64,000 nt of DNA from Chloroflexi bacterium TSY (GTDB taxonomy: Bacteria > Chloroflexota > Anaerolineae > Caldilineales > Caldilineaceae), in assembly GCA_019217005.1 (NCBI GenBank), contig JAHBNG010000082.1, forward strand, positions 1-64,000, read 5' to 3'. Each line of letters begins with the position of its first letter. The stretch's first letter is position 1. Below, in pieces: positions 16,619 to 24,936 of the stretch. Position numbers and translations under genes: made by a program. The notes under the pieces are model-generated. The model searched no databases. It was not told where the DNA came from and worked only from the letters and a program-made list of their open reading frames with translations.

Positions 16619-16845
16619 TCGATTTTCTCTATCATATTCAGTAACGCAAACAGCTTGTTTGCGCTCTCTCCCTCTACCCAGATTCTTCCAAGAAGCACAA
16701 CCAATCGACTCAACCACCCATTCGCCAACAAAGTATACCCTCGACAAAGGGCTCTTCTCGTCAACGATCATGAACAAACAAGCTGTTGGTTCTACTGCTT
16801 CGTGCATCGCTCCTCGCAGCACAACCAATTCTCTCAACCGGTATC

Positions 16846-16872
16846 ACGCAATACGCACCACGCAATACGTCC
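16846..16872. repeat. Short direct repeat ACGCAATACG
   Basis: ACGCAATACG occurs twice, about 14 bp apart, just beyond the 3' end of the PIG-L gene. The spacer 16619-16875 otherwise holds only the hairpin at 16645-16663 and no gene. Confidence 0.4.
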
Positions 16873-16875
16873 TCT

Positions 16876-17598
16876 CTATGGCAACAACCGCTCCGACACC
16901 CGAAATCCTCGCGGCACAAATCGCTCGGCAAATTCAACGCCACATTGTTGGCCCAGCGCGCGATCGCGTGCCTCCATTCTGGCCATCACATCGACGCCAT
17001 CATGGTCGCGCAACCAGACCAACTGACTTTCATGGGCGGCCAGCATCTTGCGCTTGAGTTCGTAGACTTCGCCGATATCTACATACTCTGCGGCTTCGGA
17101 GCGCACGTCATGGGCAACATCCATGTAGTAGAGTTTTGCAACTCGGTCTGAGGCGGGATGTTGCGTTTTGATGTGGGGCACGCCACTGATATAGTTGGCA
17201 CTAAAAGTCAGTTGCCCCGCCGCCACGTGATCGGGGTGATATGCCTCACTCCAATGGGTAAAGATGATGTCTGGCCGTGCTTGTCGCAACATATCGATGA
17301 ACGCAAGACGCGTTTCCGCATCATAAAAGAGTTCAGCGTCCGGAAAATTCAACCAGTAGACCTCGGCGCCAATGACCGCTGCAGCCGCGCGCGATTCCTT
17401 TTCTCGGACGAGAGCCAACTCATCTGGCGGAATCTCCAAGTGGCCTTTGTCCCCATTTGTGGCATAGCCCATCATCACATGATGTCCAGCCAGTGCATAG
17501 CGCGCCAATGTTCCACCGCAGCAGATTTCTACGTCATCTGGGTGGGCGCCGACAGCCAAGATGCGGAGTTTGTTGTTATTCCTTATGTTGACACTCAT
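16876..17598 (-). CDS. PIG-L family deacetylase (BshB/LmbE-like)
   Basis: 240 residues from the ATG at 17598, chosen because AGGAAAG lies just upstream and the family starts close to its first motif. The zinc-binding motif AHPDD is at residues 18-22, and the second HPDH motif at 121-124 (EAYHPDHVAAG). These are the hallmarks of LmbE/PIG-L N-acetyl-glucosaminyl deacetylases, including bacillithiol BshB. The substrate is not determined. It is transcribed divergently from the AAA ATPase gene, with a 55-bp spacer that must hold both promoters. Confidence 0.9.
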   Translation of the reverse strand: MSVNIRNNNKLRILAVGAHPDDVEICCGGTLARYALAGHHVMMGYATNGDKGHLEIPPDELALVREKESRAAAAVIGAEVYWLNFPDAELFYDAETRLAFIDMLRQARPDIIFTHWSEAYHPDHVAAGQLTFSANYISGVPHIKTQHPASDRVAKLYYMDVAHDVRSEAAEYVDIGEVYELKRKMLAAHESQLVWLRDHDGVDVMARMEARDRALGQQCGVEFAERFVPRGFRVSERLLP

Positions 17599-17653
17599 GG
17601 TTGCTTTCCTTATACTGGACGCTACCACAGACTATTTTCGGGAGATTATCTGG

Positions 17654-19204
17654 ATGCGTTTTTTCAATACATCGGGCCCGTGTGACCCTGACAAACATTA
17701 TATGGTGATGCGTGAAGCGCTTGTGACCAAAGGTGAGCAGCTTGTTGAACAAGAGCGCTACTTTACGATCTTTGCGCCCAGACAGTCAGGCAAGACGACC
17801 TATTTTCAATTGCTTATGCGTAAGATCCAGACAGAGGGATATACGCCCATTTGGATTAGCTTCGAAGGGTTCAAGTCACTAACACGAGAAGAATTTTACC
17901 AGACATTGACGTTCGACCTGCAAGATGAATTTGCTGAATATAATATTCAAGTAAAGACTGTTATTAAGAATCAGGTTGATTTACGTATGTTCCTACGTGA
18001 AGCATCAACCCAATCGCAGGCAATTGTGTTGGTGATCGATGAATTTGAAGACATTCCACCAGTCGTTCTGAGCGAGTTGATGCACACCTTTCGTGCCATG
18101 TATCAGAAGCGGCGCAACCACAAGCTGCACTCCTTGATTCTAGTCGGTGTGAGCACCATTGCCGAGCTTGTTCTCTCATCTAGTTCACCCTTTAATGTGG
18201 TTGATGAGTTACGCATTCCTTACTTCACGTTTGAACAGGTGGGGGACCTGATCGATCAATTTGTGACTGAAACAGGTATGAGATTTGATAATCAGGTAAT
18301 TGAGGCCATTTATACAAATACGGCTGGTCAACCCGGTCTTGTCTGTGCCTTTTGCCAAAAGCTCGTTGAAGATGGAGCAACCAAAGACCAACCGATCACG
18401 ATGGAGCTTTTCTACCCGACACTCAAACATTTTCTGACAGAACGGTTTGATAAAAATATCATAAACATTGTTCAGAAAGCAAAAGAGAAGCTGGACTTTA
18501 TGTTGCGCGTTCTCTTTTGCAACGAGCCAATTCCTTTCACAGTCGATCATCCAGATATCGCCTACCTATTTGCCCATGGTGTTGTAGACAATATCGATGG
18601 CGGGGTGGATATTGGCGTTCCTCTCTATAGCAAGCGCCTGATTGCTGCATTTCGTCCGCTAGTCAATGGTGAAAGCGAATATTATGTCTCGGCACAAGAT
18701 ACATTTCGTGATTATATAACGGATGACGGTCTCAATGTAAATGCCATCTTGGTGAAATACCGAGACTATGTGCGGCGACGTGGTTTTCGTGCGTTTGATA
18801 CAGAGCATCTGAAAGAAGGGGCCTGGCACTATTCATTAGATGGCTTTATTAATTTTTTCATAGAGCAATTGGGCGGTGAAACGTTCATCGAAGTCCCATC
18901 TGGCAGAGGTCGTACTGATATTCTGATTCTTTATCGAGAACAAAAGTATATCATTGAAACCAAAATTTTCACGACCCAAAGGCGACTCGCAGCCGGCAAA
19001 CATCAGTTGGCCGCTTATCTCGAATCAGAGAACCTGTGCGAAGGTTTTTACGTCGTCTTTAGTAACAAACATACCAAAGAAGATGAGCTCTACTTCGATG
19101 AAGAAATCAACGAGAAACGACTTCATACATACATCATTCTGACCCATTTTGAACAACCGAGTCGTATTTCAACCTCCAAACCAGATGAGAGTGCTGAATC
19201 ATAG
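17654..19204 (+). CDS. AAA-like ATPase with C-terminal PD-(D/E)XK nuclease domain, copy 1
   Basis: The start is placed at ATG 17654 (GGAG 9 bp upstream; gives MRFFNTSGP, matching the paralogue), 516 residues. The Walker A variant APRQSGKTT is at about 41-49 and Walker B VLVIDEFED at about 125-133. An STAND/AAA_35-like helical region follows. The C-terminal domain has GRTDILIL (Asp about 420) and IIETKI (E-x-K about 434-436), the PD-(D/E)XK nuclease core. A relative with the same layout, but only moderately similar, is at 31308. Such genes are multicopy in Chloroflexota and cyanobacteria and are often near repeats. A role in DNA restriction or mobile-element biology is inferred only. The 225-bp inverted-repeat element follows 82 bp downstream. 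Confidence 0.82.
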   Translation: MRFFNTSGPCDPDKHYMVMREALVTKGEQLVEQERYFTIFAPRQSGKTTYFQLLMRKIQTEGYTPIWISFEGFKSLTREEFYQTLTFDLQDEFAEYNIQVKTVIKNQVDLRMFLREASTQSQAIVLVIDEFEDIPPVVLSELMHTFRAMYQKRRNHKLHSLILVGVSTIAELVLSSSSPFNVVDELRIPYFTFEQVGDLIDQFVTETGMRFDNQVIEAIYTNTAGQPGLVCAFCQKLVEDGATKDQPITMELFYPTLKHFLTERFDKNIINIVQKAKEKLDFMLRVLFCNEPIPFTVDHPDIAYLFAHGVVDNIDGGVDIGVPLYSKRLIAAFRPLVNGESEYYVSAQDTFRDYITDDGLNVNAILVKYRDYVRRRGFRAFDTEHLKEGAWHYSLDGFINFFIEQLGGETFIEVPSGRGRTDILILYREQKYIIETKIFTTQRRLAAGKHQLAAYLESENLCEGFYVVFSNKHTKEDELYFDEEINEKRLHTYIILTHFEQPSRISTSKPDESAES

Positions 19205-19286
19205 AATCGTTAAGGGATGAGCATTTAATAACTTGTACAGTTTGTGTGAGATTCGAGATTAAGAGATTCCGCGAGTCAAATCTCTT

Positions 19287-19511
19287 AGTCTCAGTAGATC
19301 CAAATTTGGCGTTTTTGGCTATTTTCAGTCGAGATTGCAGGGATTTTGGAGTCATTTATTCAGATTTCGGTTACAGAAAACAACCTATTTCATATCTGAA
19401 AATCGCCCAAATCTAACGCAAAAACTAGATATCGACCAGCAAATTTGTATTTATGTCAACTGTTTAGCCAGAATTCTCTCTCAAAACCTGAAATTTGGAT
19501 CTACTGAGTCT
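19287..19511. repeat. 225-bp inverted-repeat element (MITE-like)
   Basis: The left arm (AGTCTCAGTAGATCCAAATTT, 19287-19307) and right arm (AAATTTGGATCTACTGAGTCT, 19491-19511) are near-perfect reverse complements. There is no coding potential inside. Another copy's right arm is at 1-25, which makes this a dispersed repeat. No convincing target duplication was found. Confidence 0.65.
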
Positions 19512-19541
19512 CCAAATGCCTAAGTTACTTGTGGCGCATTC

Positions 19542-20816
19542 TTAAAGCAAATAATGCGCCACTTTTTGTACTCCCATAATGAGATCATCCAGATCCTCTT
19601 CTGAGTACATCGGACCCACTGAGATACTGATCCCACGTGCCAGCAGATCCTCGCTGCGGGGACACATGCCCATCTCGTACTGAATTGGCTCTGGGAAGTA
19701 GCTGGGACAGTGAAAGGGACAGCCAGCAGTAACCATCCATTGGTTCAGAATCTGGGGTGCTGCGTAGACGGGGAGCCCCCCGTAGACTTTGCCCGCTGGG
19801 ATGCCTTCGGCACGCAATGCAGAGCCAATGCGGTCGGCATCATCGGCTGTGGGCAAGTAAAAAAGCACGCCAAGTTTGTGGCGATCACGGTGGGGTACAG
19901 AGGGGGCAAGCTGGAGTCCATCAAGTTCGCTGACTGCATCATGCACGATGGCCGTATTGCGCTCAATCCGCTCAAGCAATTCCGGCAGTTTCTGTATCTG
20001 ACAGGCCAAAATTGCCCCAGCAATCTCATTCATGCGCAGATTATCCCCGATCAGCGGTTGCCCTCCCACAGTGTCACGCACACCAGCGTGAGAGGTCCAG
20101 AACTGTCCACCTTGATCGGAATAGATGGCGGCTCGTCGAAAGACCTCATCGTCTTCCGTCACCAAGATCCCACCCTCACCACTGGCAATATTCTTCTCCA
20201 GTTGAAAGCTGAAGCAGCCGACATCACCCAATGTACCAACTGGCTGTTCACCGTATAGACTGCCGCAGGACTGAGCCGCATCTTCGATGATGAAGAGATT
20301 GTGCTGACGGGCAAAGGCTCGCACATGCTCCATCTCAACGGATGTCCCACCCAAATGAACGGGCATGATAGCTTTGGTCAGTGGTGTAAGGCAGCGGGCA
20401 AGATCATGGGGATCGAGCTGCATGGTCTCATCGACCTCGGCAAAGACAGGGCGCGCGCCTTGCGTGACAATCGCACCGACCGATGCAATAAAGGTGACGG
20501 CGGGCACAATCACTTCGTGCCCTGGTCCCACACCGAGACCTGCCAACCCCATCCGCAGTGCCCCAGTCCCACTACTTGCGGCCACGGCATGTTTTGCGCC
20601 GATATATTGGGCAAATGTTCGCTCGAATTCTTGCACTTTGGAGAGCAGGTTTGGTCCATAGTAGCGGAAGAGGGATTGACTATCGAGAACGTCCATGACA
20701 GCCTGTTTCTCGTCTTCGCCAATCAATGCCGCTCCTTTGTATCGATTTAATTCGCGGTCGATGACAGGTATGCCGCCGTCGATGGCCAGCTTTGTATTGA
20801 TACGAGCGTTGTTCAT
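19542..20816 (-). CDS. DegT/DnrJ/EryC1/StrS family PLP-dependent aminotransferase
   Basis: 424 residues. The PLP-binding Lys is about 208 (FSFQLEKNIASGEGG), the Asp pairing with the pyridine nitrogen is about 179 (IIEDAAQSCG), and SSGTGALRMGL binds phosphate. The family acts on keto-sugars or related cyclic ketones to make amino sugars. The length and the MxNEIAGA region (LRMNEIAGAIL) are normal. The start codon overlaps the stop of the NUDIX gene by 4 bp (ATGA), indicating translational coupling. No other nucleotide-sugar gene is nearby, so the pathway is not clear. Confidence 0.88.
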   Translation of the reverse strand: MNNARINTKLAIDGGIPVIDRELNRYKGAALIGEDEKQAVMDVLDSQSLFRYYGPNLLSKVQEFERTFAQYIGAKHAVAASSGTGALRMGLAGLGVGPGHEVIVPAVTFIASVGAIVTQGARPVFAEVDETMQLDPHDLARCLTPLTKAIMPVHLGGTSVEMEHVRAFARQHNLFIIEDAAQSCGSLYGEQPVGTLGDVGCFSFQLEKNIASGEGGILVTEDDEVFRRAAIYSDQGGQFWTSHAGVRDTVGGQPLIGDNLRMNEIAGAILACQIQKLPELLERIERNTAIVHDAVSELDGLQLAPSVPHRDRHKLGVLFYLPTADDADRIGSALRAEGIPAGKVYGGLPVYAAPQILNQWMVTAGCPFHCPSYFPEPIQYEMGMCPRSEDLLARGISISVGPMYSEEDLDDLIMGVQKVAHYLL

Positions 20817-21370
20817 GGGTTCAATAACCAGATTGATAATGCCGACAGTGTTAAACCATCGCGAATGTCGTTTTTTTGGACGAGCGTACGAGCCTGGTCA
20901 AGCGAAAGCCAGTGGCAGCCGCGGACTTCATTCTCATCATAGCCGTCGACACGTTCTCCGACTTGACACTGCACGATATGAAAGACCTGATTTGATGTGC
21001 TGATTGTCGGGTTGTAGGTGTATAAGTGTTGATAACTATATGTTCGATAGCCCGTCTCTTCTCGCACTTCGCGCGCGGCGGCTTCGATGATGGTTTCCCC
21101 CTCGTCGATCTTGCCGGCAGGAAGTTCCCATTCAATTGTGCTTGTTGTGTATCGATAGGCTTCGATAAAGAGCAGATGCTCATTGTCATCTGTGACAAGC
21201 GCGGCGACTGCTTGATGGGGGATGTCCAACATGTGGTACTCTTCTATCACACGACCACCCGGGAACTCGACTTTGTCTAGATAGAGATTGACCCATTCGC
21301 TTTCGTAAACGACTTTGCGTCCGAGGCGTTTTGGGATCGATGGGGTTTGCACGTTAGTATTTTTTGTCAT
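20813..21370 (-). CDS. NUDIX hydrolase (ADP-ribose pyrophosphatase-like)
   Basis: 185 residues from the ATG at 21370. The open frame reaches 21415, but that longer start would lie in the terminal repeat of the IS630 element. The Nudix box is at about 86-108 (G-KIDEG-E, then REVREETGY), fully matching the GX5EX7REUXEEXGU consensus. The upstream WELPAG and downstream YNPTIS regions resemble ADP-ribose/nucleoside-diphosphate-sugar pyrophosphatases. It overlaps the DegT gene by 4 bp. The IS630 element sits about 30 bp upstream of its start and has probably displaced the native promoter. Confidence 0.88.
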   Translation of the reverse strand: MTKNTNVQTPSIPKRLGRKVVYESEWVNLYLDKVEFPGGRVIEEYHMLDIPHQAVAALVTDDNEHLLFIEAYRYTTSTIEWELPAGKIDEGETIIEAAAREVREETGYRTYSYQHLYTYNPTISTSNQVFHIVQCQVGERVDGYDENEVRGCHWLSLDQARTLVQKNDIRDGLTLSALSIWLLNP

Positions 21371-21491
21371 ACGAATACCAAGCTTTTCGCTTCTCCAACT
21401 AGTACAGAAAGGCATAAATGATTACATAGATAATTGCAGGAGTTATGTAAACTGGAGGCATCGATAATATCCCAAAGAAGGAGAAAAAGAG

Positions 21492-21974
21492 ATGCCAGGT
21501 CCAGAAGCCGAAAAAATCGAACTAAGCCCAAAAGCGAAAGAAGGTCTAGAGCAGTTAGTCAAGGGGCACACAACGGGCCAACAGATGGTCAAGCGAGCGC
21601 AGATAATTTTGTACGCAGCTGCGGGTAAAGATTCTGGGACAATTAGCCTAGAAGTGGGCGTGTCTCGCAAAACGGTCTTCAACTGGAAAAAGAGATGGCT
21701 AGCTCTAGAAGCGATACCGCTGGAAGAACTCACAGCGCAAGAGAGGTTGGAAGACCTGCCACGTCCTGGGGCACCGTCCGTAATCACGGCAGACCAAAGA
21801 TGCCAACTGGAAGCCTTGGCCTGTGAATCGCCAGAGAAGTGCGGGCGTCCCATCAGCGAATGGACAGGGCGAGAAATCGCCGACGAACTGGTCAAGCGAA
21901 ATATAGTAGAAAGTATCTCACCCAGACATGCGGCGAGGCTTTTAAAAAAGATGCATCAATTCGGCCCCATATGA
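21492..21974 (+). pseudogene. IS630 transposase N-terminal segment
   Basis: 160 residues, preceded by AAGGAG. It contains the helix-turn-helix (TISLEVGVSRKTVFNWKKRW) and the linker helix-turn-helix (ISEWTGREIADELVKR, ISPRHAARLLKK). It stops at HQFGPI; the homologous continuation (HMSRYWQNTPKDELF) is in another frame, implying a 1-base loss near 21968. Confidence 0.8.
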
Positions 21975-22034
21975 GTCGCTACTGGCAAAACACGCCCAAG
22001 GATGAACTCTTTGAGGTGAAGAGCCAAACCATCA

Positions 22035-22706
22035 ATGACCTCTATGCCCGTGCTTCTGAACTGGCGAAGAAGGGTGAACTCGTTGTTTCCAACGATGAAA
22101 AGACAGGGGGTTCAAGCCCTCGAAAGGAAATATCCCGATCATCCAACTGTCCCTGGCAAAGACCGTCTCATTGAGCATGAGTATATCCGTCATGGCACCT
22201 TAGCCTTCATCCTGACATTCAATGTTGCCTTGGGTGGCATTCTCTGGGTCACTGCTGAACCCACCCGCACCGAGCACGATTATGTTGCACATATTCGCCA
22301 GATGGTTGAGGCACACCCTCACATCAAACGTTGGCATATCGTGGTTGATAATCTCAACATCCATTGCTCCGAATCTCTTGTTCGCTACGTGGCCGCTGAG
22401 TCGGACATCACCTGTGATCTTGGTGTAAAAGGCAAATCTGGCATCCTCGAATCCATGAAGACTCGTGCCGAATTCTTGTCCCATCAAGAACATCGCATTG
22501 TCTTCTACTATACGCCTAAACATGCTTCCTGGATGAATCAGATTGAAATCTGGATTAGCATTTTGGTCCGTAAACTATTGCGCAAAGGTTCTTTTCTTTC
22601 TCTTGATGACTTACGCAACAAAGTTTTCGCTTTCATTGACTACTACAACCAAACTATGGCTAAACCTTTCCAGTGGACCTACAAGGGCAAGGCTCTATCT
22701 GCGTAA
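22035..22706 (+). pseudogene. IS630 transposase DDE segment
   Basis: 223 residues with DDE_3 features: [15 protein letters not shown] (second Asp), and [25 protein letters not shown] (catalytic Glu). A further frame break at the GGGGG run near 22108 separates it from SNDEKTG, which carries the first acidic residue. With two breaks the element cannot make an intact transposase. Confidence 0.8.
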
Positions 22707-22728
22707 TCATTTATGCCTCTTTGTACTA

Positions 22729-22819
22729 GGTTCTGTTGACATTTAGCGTGCGCCCTCAGAGCGTTGGTTGTGCTACGAGAAGATTTCTCTGAGGAGGACT
22801 GTCAAATGTCAACGGCTCC
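22729..22819. repeat. About 91-bp palindromic element flanked by TA
   Basis: GGTTCTGTTGACATTT at the left and AAATGTCAACGGCTCC at the right form a near-perfect inverted repeat, flanked by TA on both sides. It looks like a small TA-targeting MITE. Its left TA is also the right target of the neighbouring IS630. Confidence 0.55.
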
Positions 22820-22864
22820 TAGTGCCTGCCATCCAAATTTCGACTGATTAGAGACGAGTCAATC

Positions 22865-22964
22865 GTAGGTCACTTCTCTGAAGTGACGGACACCAAGAAC
22901 CTGACCATCTTCACATGTAAGAGACCGTTCTCTTGCTGCTTGTCCCGTCTCCGGCGGGACCTAC
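22865..22964. repeat. REP-like pair (BIME), copy 1
   Basis: GTAG followed by the 19-base hairpin GTCACTTCTCTGAAGTGAC (22869-22887) faces an inverted partner, hairpin GTCCCGTCTCCGGCGGGAC (22942-22960) followed by CTAC. GTAG plus a hairpin is the architecture of REP elements mobilised by REP-associated (RAYT) Y1 transposases. The same pair occurs at 33655-33898. Confidence 0.65.
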
Positions 22965-22987
22965 ACTATGCAGATGTGCATCTCCAT

Positions 22988-24094
22988 CTACAACTTAATG
23001 GCACTTGATACAGACTGCTCTCGTACTTCCTCGGCTGTGACTTCACGTCCTAATTTATTGGATAGATAAATCCCTTCTGAAATCAACATGGTGTTTAGAC
23101 CCAGCTTGGCTGTTGGCCACAGCTCAACCCGTCCCTGAAGCGCGGCAACCCAATGCGTCATTGGGTCGTCATAGACATCGCCCTGTTCCAAGACATTGTG
23201 GAGACGGTAGTTGAAGAGATCAAGATTGGTCGTTGCATCCAGTCCCAGATCACCGATGTTGCGGAAGTATCCAAAGGGATTCAGGCGCACGCCACCTTCG
23301 CTTCCAACGACGTAGGAACCTTCGATCTTGTCCAGATGCATGGCCCATGACTCTATGACGTCGAGAACGATATCGTCGGCGAGACGAACAAAGCCCATTC
23401 CAAGCTCTTCTACATTGTAGCCACTACTTTGCGCGCGTTTCTGGTTCATGGGGATTTCCTGATACGTCTTGCCCGAAATCCGTAATACGTCTGGATTACC
23501 CAACAAATGGAGAATGGCTGAGATGTGGTAGACGCCCATATCGTAGAGCGCGCCACCCGCCGAGTTTTCTTTTTGCACAAAGGTCGGACTCCCGTATCCA
23601 TCGACAAATGGTCGACCGCGGCGCCTGTGTCCGGCGGATCGGGCATGATAGACTTTGCCAAGATGTCCTTCATCGATGAGCAGCTTGGCGGCTTTCGTCT
23701 CTTTATGGAAGAGGTTGCGTAGCGTGACGTGGAGCTTCAGCCCGGTCTCCCGCGCTGTTTGAGCCATACGTTCTGCATCGCGGTAAGCGCCCGCCATGGG
23801 TTTTGCGCTGTGGGCGTGCTTGCCTGCTTCCAGCGCGGCAATGGTCACGGGGGCATGGAAGTTGTTGTGCAAACAGATATCGACAGCCTCAATGTCGTCA
23901 CGTTCCAGCATCTTGCGGAAATCGGTGTAGACGTTGGGGATACCATTCTGCTCGGCTACGCGATATGCCTCAGATTCGTTGATATCGGCGATTGCGACAA
24001 TCTCTGCATTGGGGTTGTTGGTATGGCTTTTGACATGCTGTTTCCCGATCTGTCCCACGCCGACAATGCCAATGCGAACTTTTTCTGTTGTCAT
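22988..24094 (-). CDS. Gfo/Idh/MocA family oxidoreductase
   Basis: 368 residues from the ATG at 24094, supported by GGAG 7 bases upstream. The Rossmann motif GVGQIG (12-17) binds NAD(P), and HAHSAKPMA (K98) is the family's EKP-like segment. The C-terminal dehydrogenase domain contains [16 protein letters not shown]. It follows the sugar isomerase-like gene with a 1-base gap, so the two are translated together, a common pairing for oxidation and isomerisation of inositol or rare sugars. The precise substrate is not visible. Confidence 0.88.
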   Translation of the reverse strand: MTTEKVRIGIVGVGQIGKQHVKSHTNNPNAEIVAIADINESEAYRVAEQNGIPNVYTDFRKMLERDDIEAVDICLHNNFHAPVTIAALEAGKHAHSAKPMAGAYRDAERMAQTARETGLKLHVTLRNLFHKETKAAKLLIDEGHLGKVYHARSAGHRRRGRPFVDGYGSPTFVQKENSAGGALYDMGVYHISAILHLLGNPDVLRISGKTYQEIPMNQKRAQSSGYNVEELGMGFVRLADDIVLDVIESWAMHLDKIEGSYVVGSEGGVRLNPFGYFRNIGDLGLDATTNLDLFNYRLHNVLEQGDVYDDPMTHWVAALQGRVELWPTAKLGLNTMLISEGIYLSNKLGREVTAEEVREQSVSSAIKL

Positions 24095-24095
24095 A

Positions 24096-24884
24096 TTAAT
24101 CTCCAAGTACCCGCTTCATAAGCTCCAGTGTCTTTGTCGCCCCTTCTTTCTCACTCAATGTACGTGGGCAGCTTTCGATCCCCCACGCGCCGTCATAGCC
24201 AGCGTCTAGCAGAATCTTCATGGCTTTGGGGATGTTGACCGATGGTTCGTTGCCATTTTCGTCAAATTCAAAAGTCTTGATATGTGTCAGTCGGGCATAC
24301 TTGGCACACTTTTCCCAGGCATATTCCTGTGTACCTTCTTCCCAGTTGTTGGTGTCAAAGAGCAATCCGAGTCCATCGACTGCTTCCAAAACAGGCACTA
24401 GATGATCGGGGTGCTTGGTAGGTCCCCAATGGTTCTCAATGATTACTTCGACGTTCTTGTCTTGCGCATAGTCGATGATGTCCTGATAACCCTCTACAAC
24501 AATATCGAAGATCTCATCAAGTGTCTGCTCGCGTCCACCCGCATCAATCCGCACTTGTGGCGCACCTAACGCGCCAGCAATATCGATCCAGCGATAAGCG
24601 ACTTGACGGTTCGCAGCACGCGACTCCGCAGTCGGTTCATAAATATGAGCACCATCTACAGCAATGCAGCCAAAAGGCAAGTCGACACTCGCAGCGGATT
24701 TTTTCACTTTACTTAAAAATGTATCTGCAGCTAGTCCTACTGCGTATCCCTCCTCCAGATGTTTCATCCAGGGATCAAGTTGCGTAAAGCCATTCTCCTT
24801 GTTCCAATGGATGTACCCGTCTATGTCCATTGTGCCAGCTTCAAAGTCGCGGCGAAAGCTGTATGAGCAGATGCTGTATTGCAT
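24096..24884 (-). CDS. Sugar phosphate isomerase/epimerase (xylose isomerase-like TIM barrel)
   Basis: 262 residues from the ATG at 24884, with GGAGG 5 bases upstream, which fixes this start over the earlier in-frame ATG at 24896. The start [14 protein letters not shown] and the metal-site strands [16 protein letters not shown] (Glu, His), GLLFDTNNW (Asp) and WGIESCP (Glu) match the AP-endonuclease-2/IolE/IolI-type TIM barrel. The pairing with the downstream Gfo/Idh dehydrogenase suggests polyol or inositol catabolism. Confidence 0.85.
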   Translation of the reverse strand: MQYSICSYSFRRDFEAGTMDIDGYIHWNKENGFTQLDPWMKHLEEGYAVGLAADTFLSKVKKSAASVDLPFGCIAVDGAHIYEPTAESRAANRQVAYRWIDIAGALGAPQVRIDAGGREQTLDEIFDIVVEGYQDIIDYAQDKNVEVIIENHWGPTKHPDHLVPVLEAVDGLGLLFDTNNWEEGTQEYAWEKCAKYARLTHIKTFEFDENGNEPSVNIPKAMKILLDAGYDGAWGIESCPRTLSEKEGATKTLELMKRVLGD

Positions 24885-24936
24885 AAAATCCTCCATGAGC
24901 GATTGATGATTTTTGATTTACGAGGTACATGTGACA

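Larger units (their letters stand above)
21402..22726 (+). mobile_element. IS630-family insertion sequence (defective)
   Basis: Inverted repeats GTACAGAAAGGCATAAATG... and ...CATTTATGCCTCTTTGTAC bound about 1325 bp. TA stands on each side (21400-21401 and 22727-22728), the usual target of this family. The transposase has two frame breaks. The right TA is shared with an adjacent small palindromic element. Confidence 0.85.
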
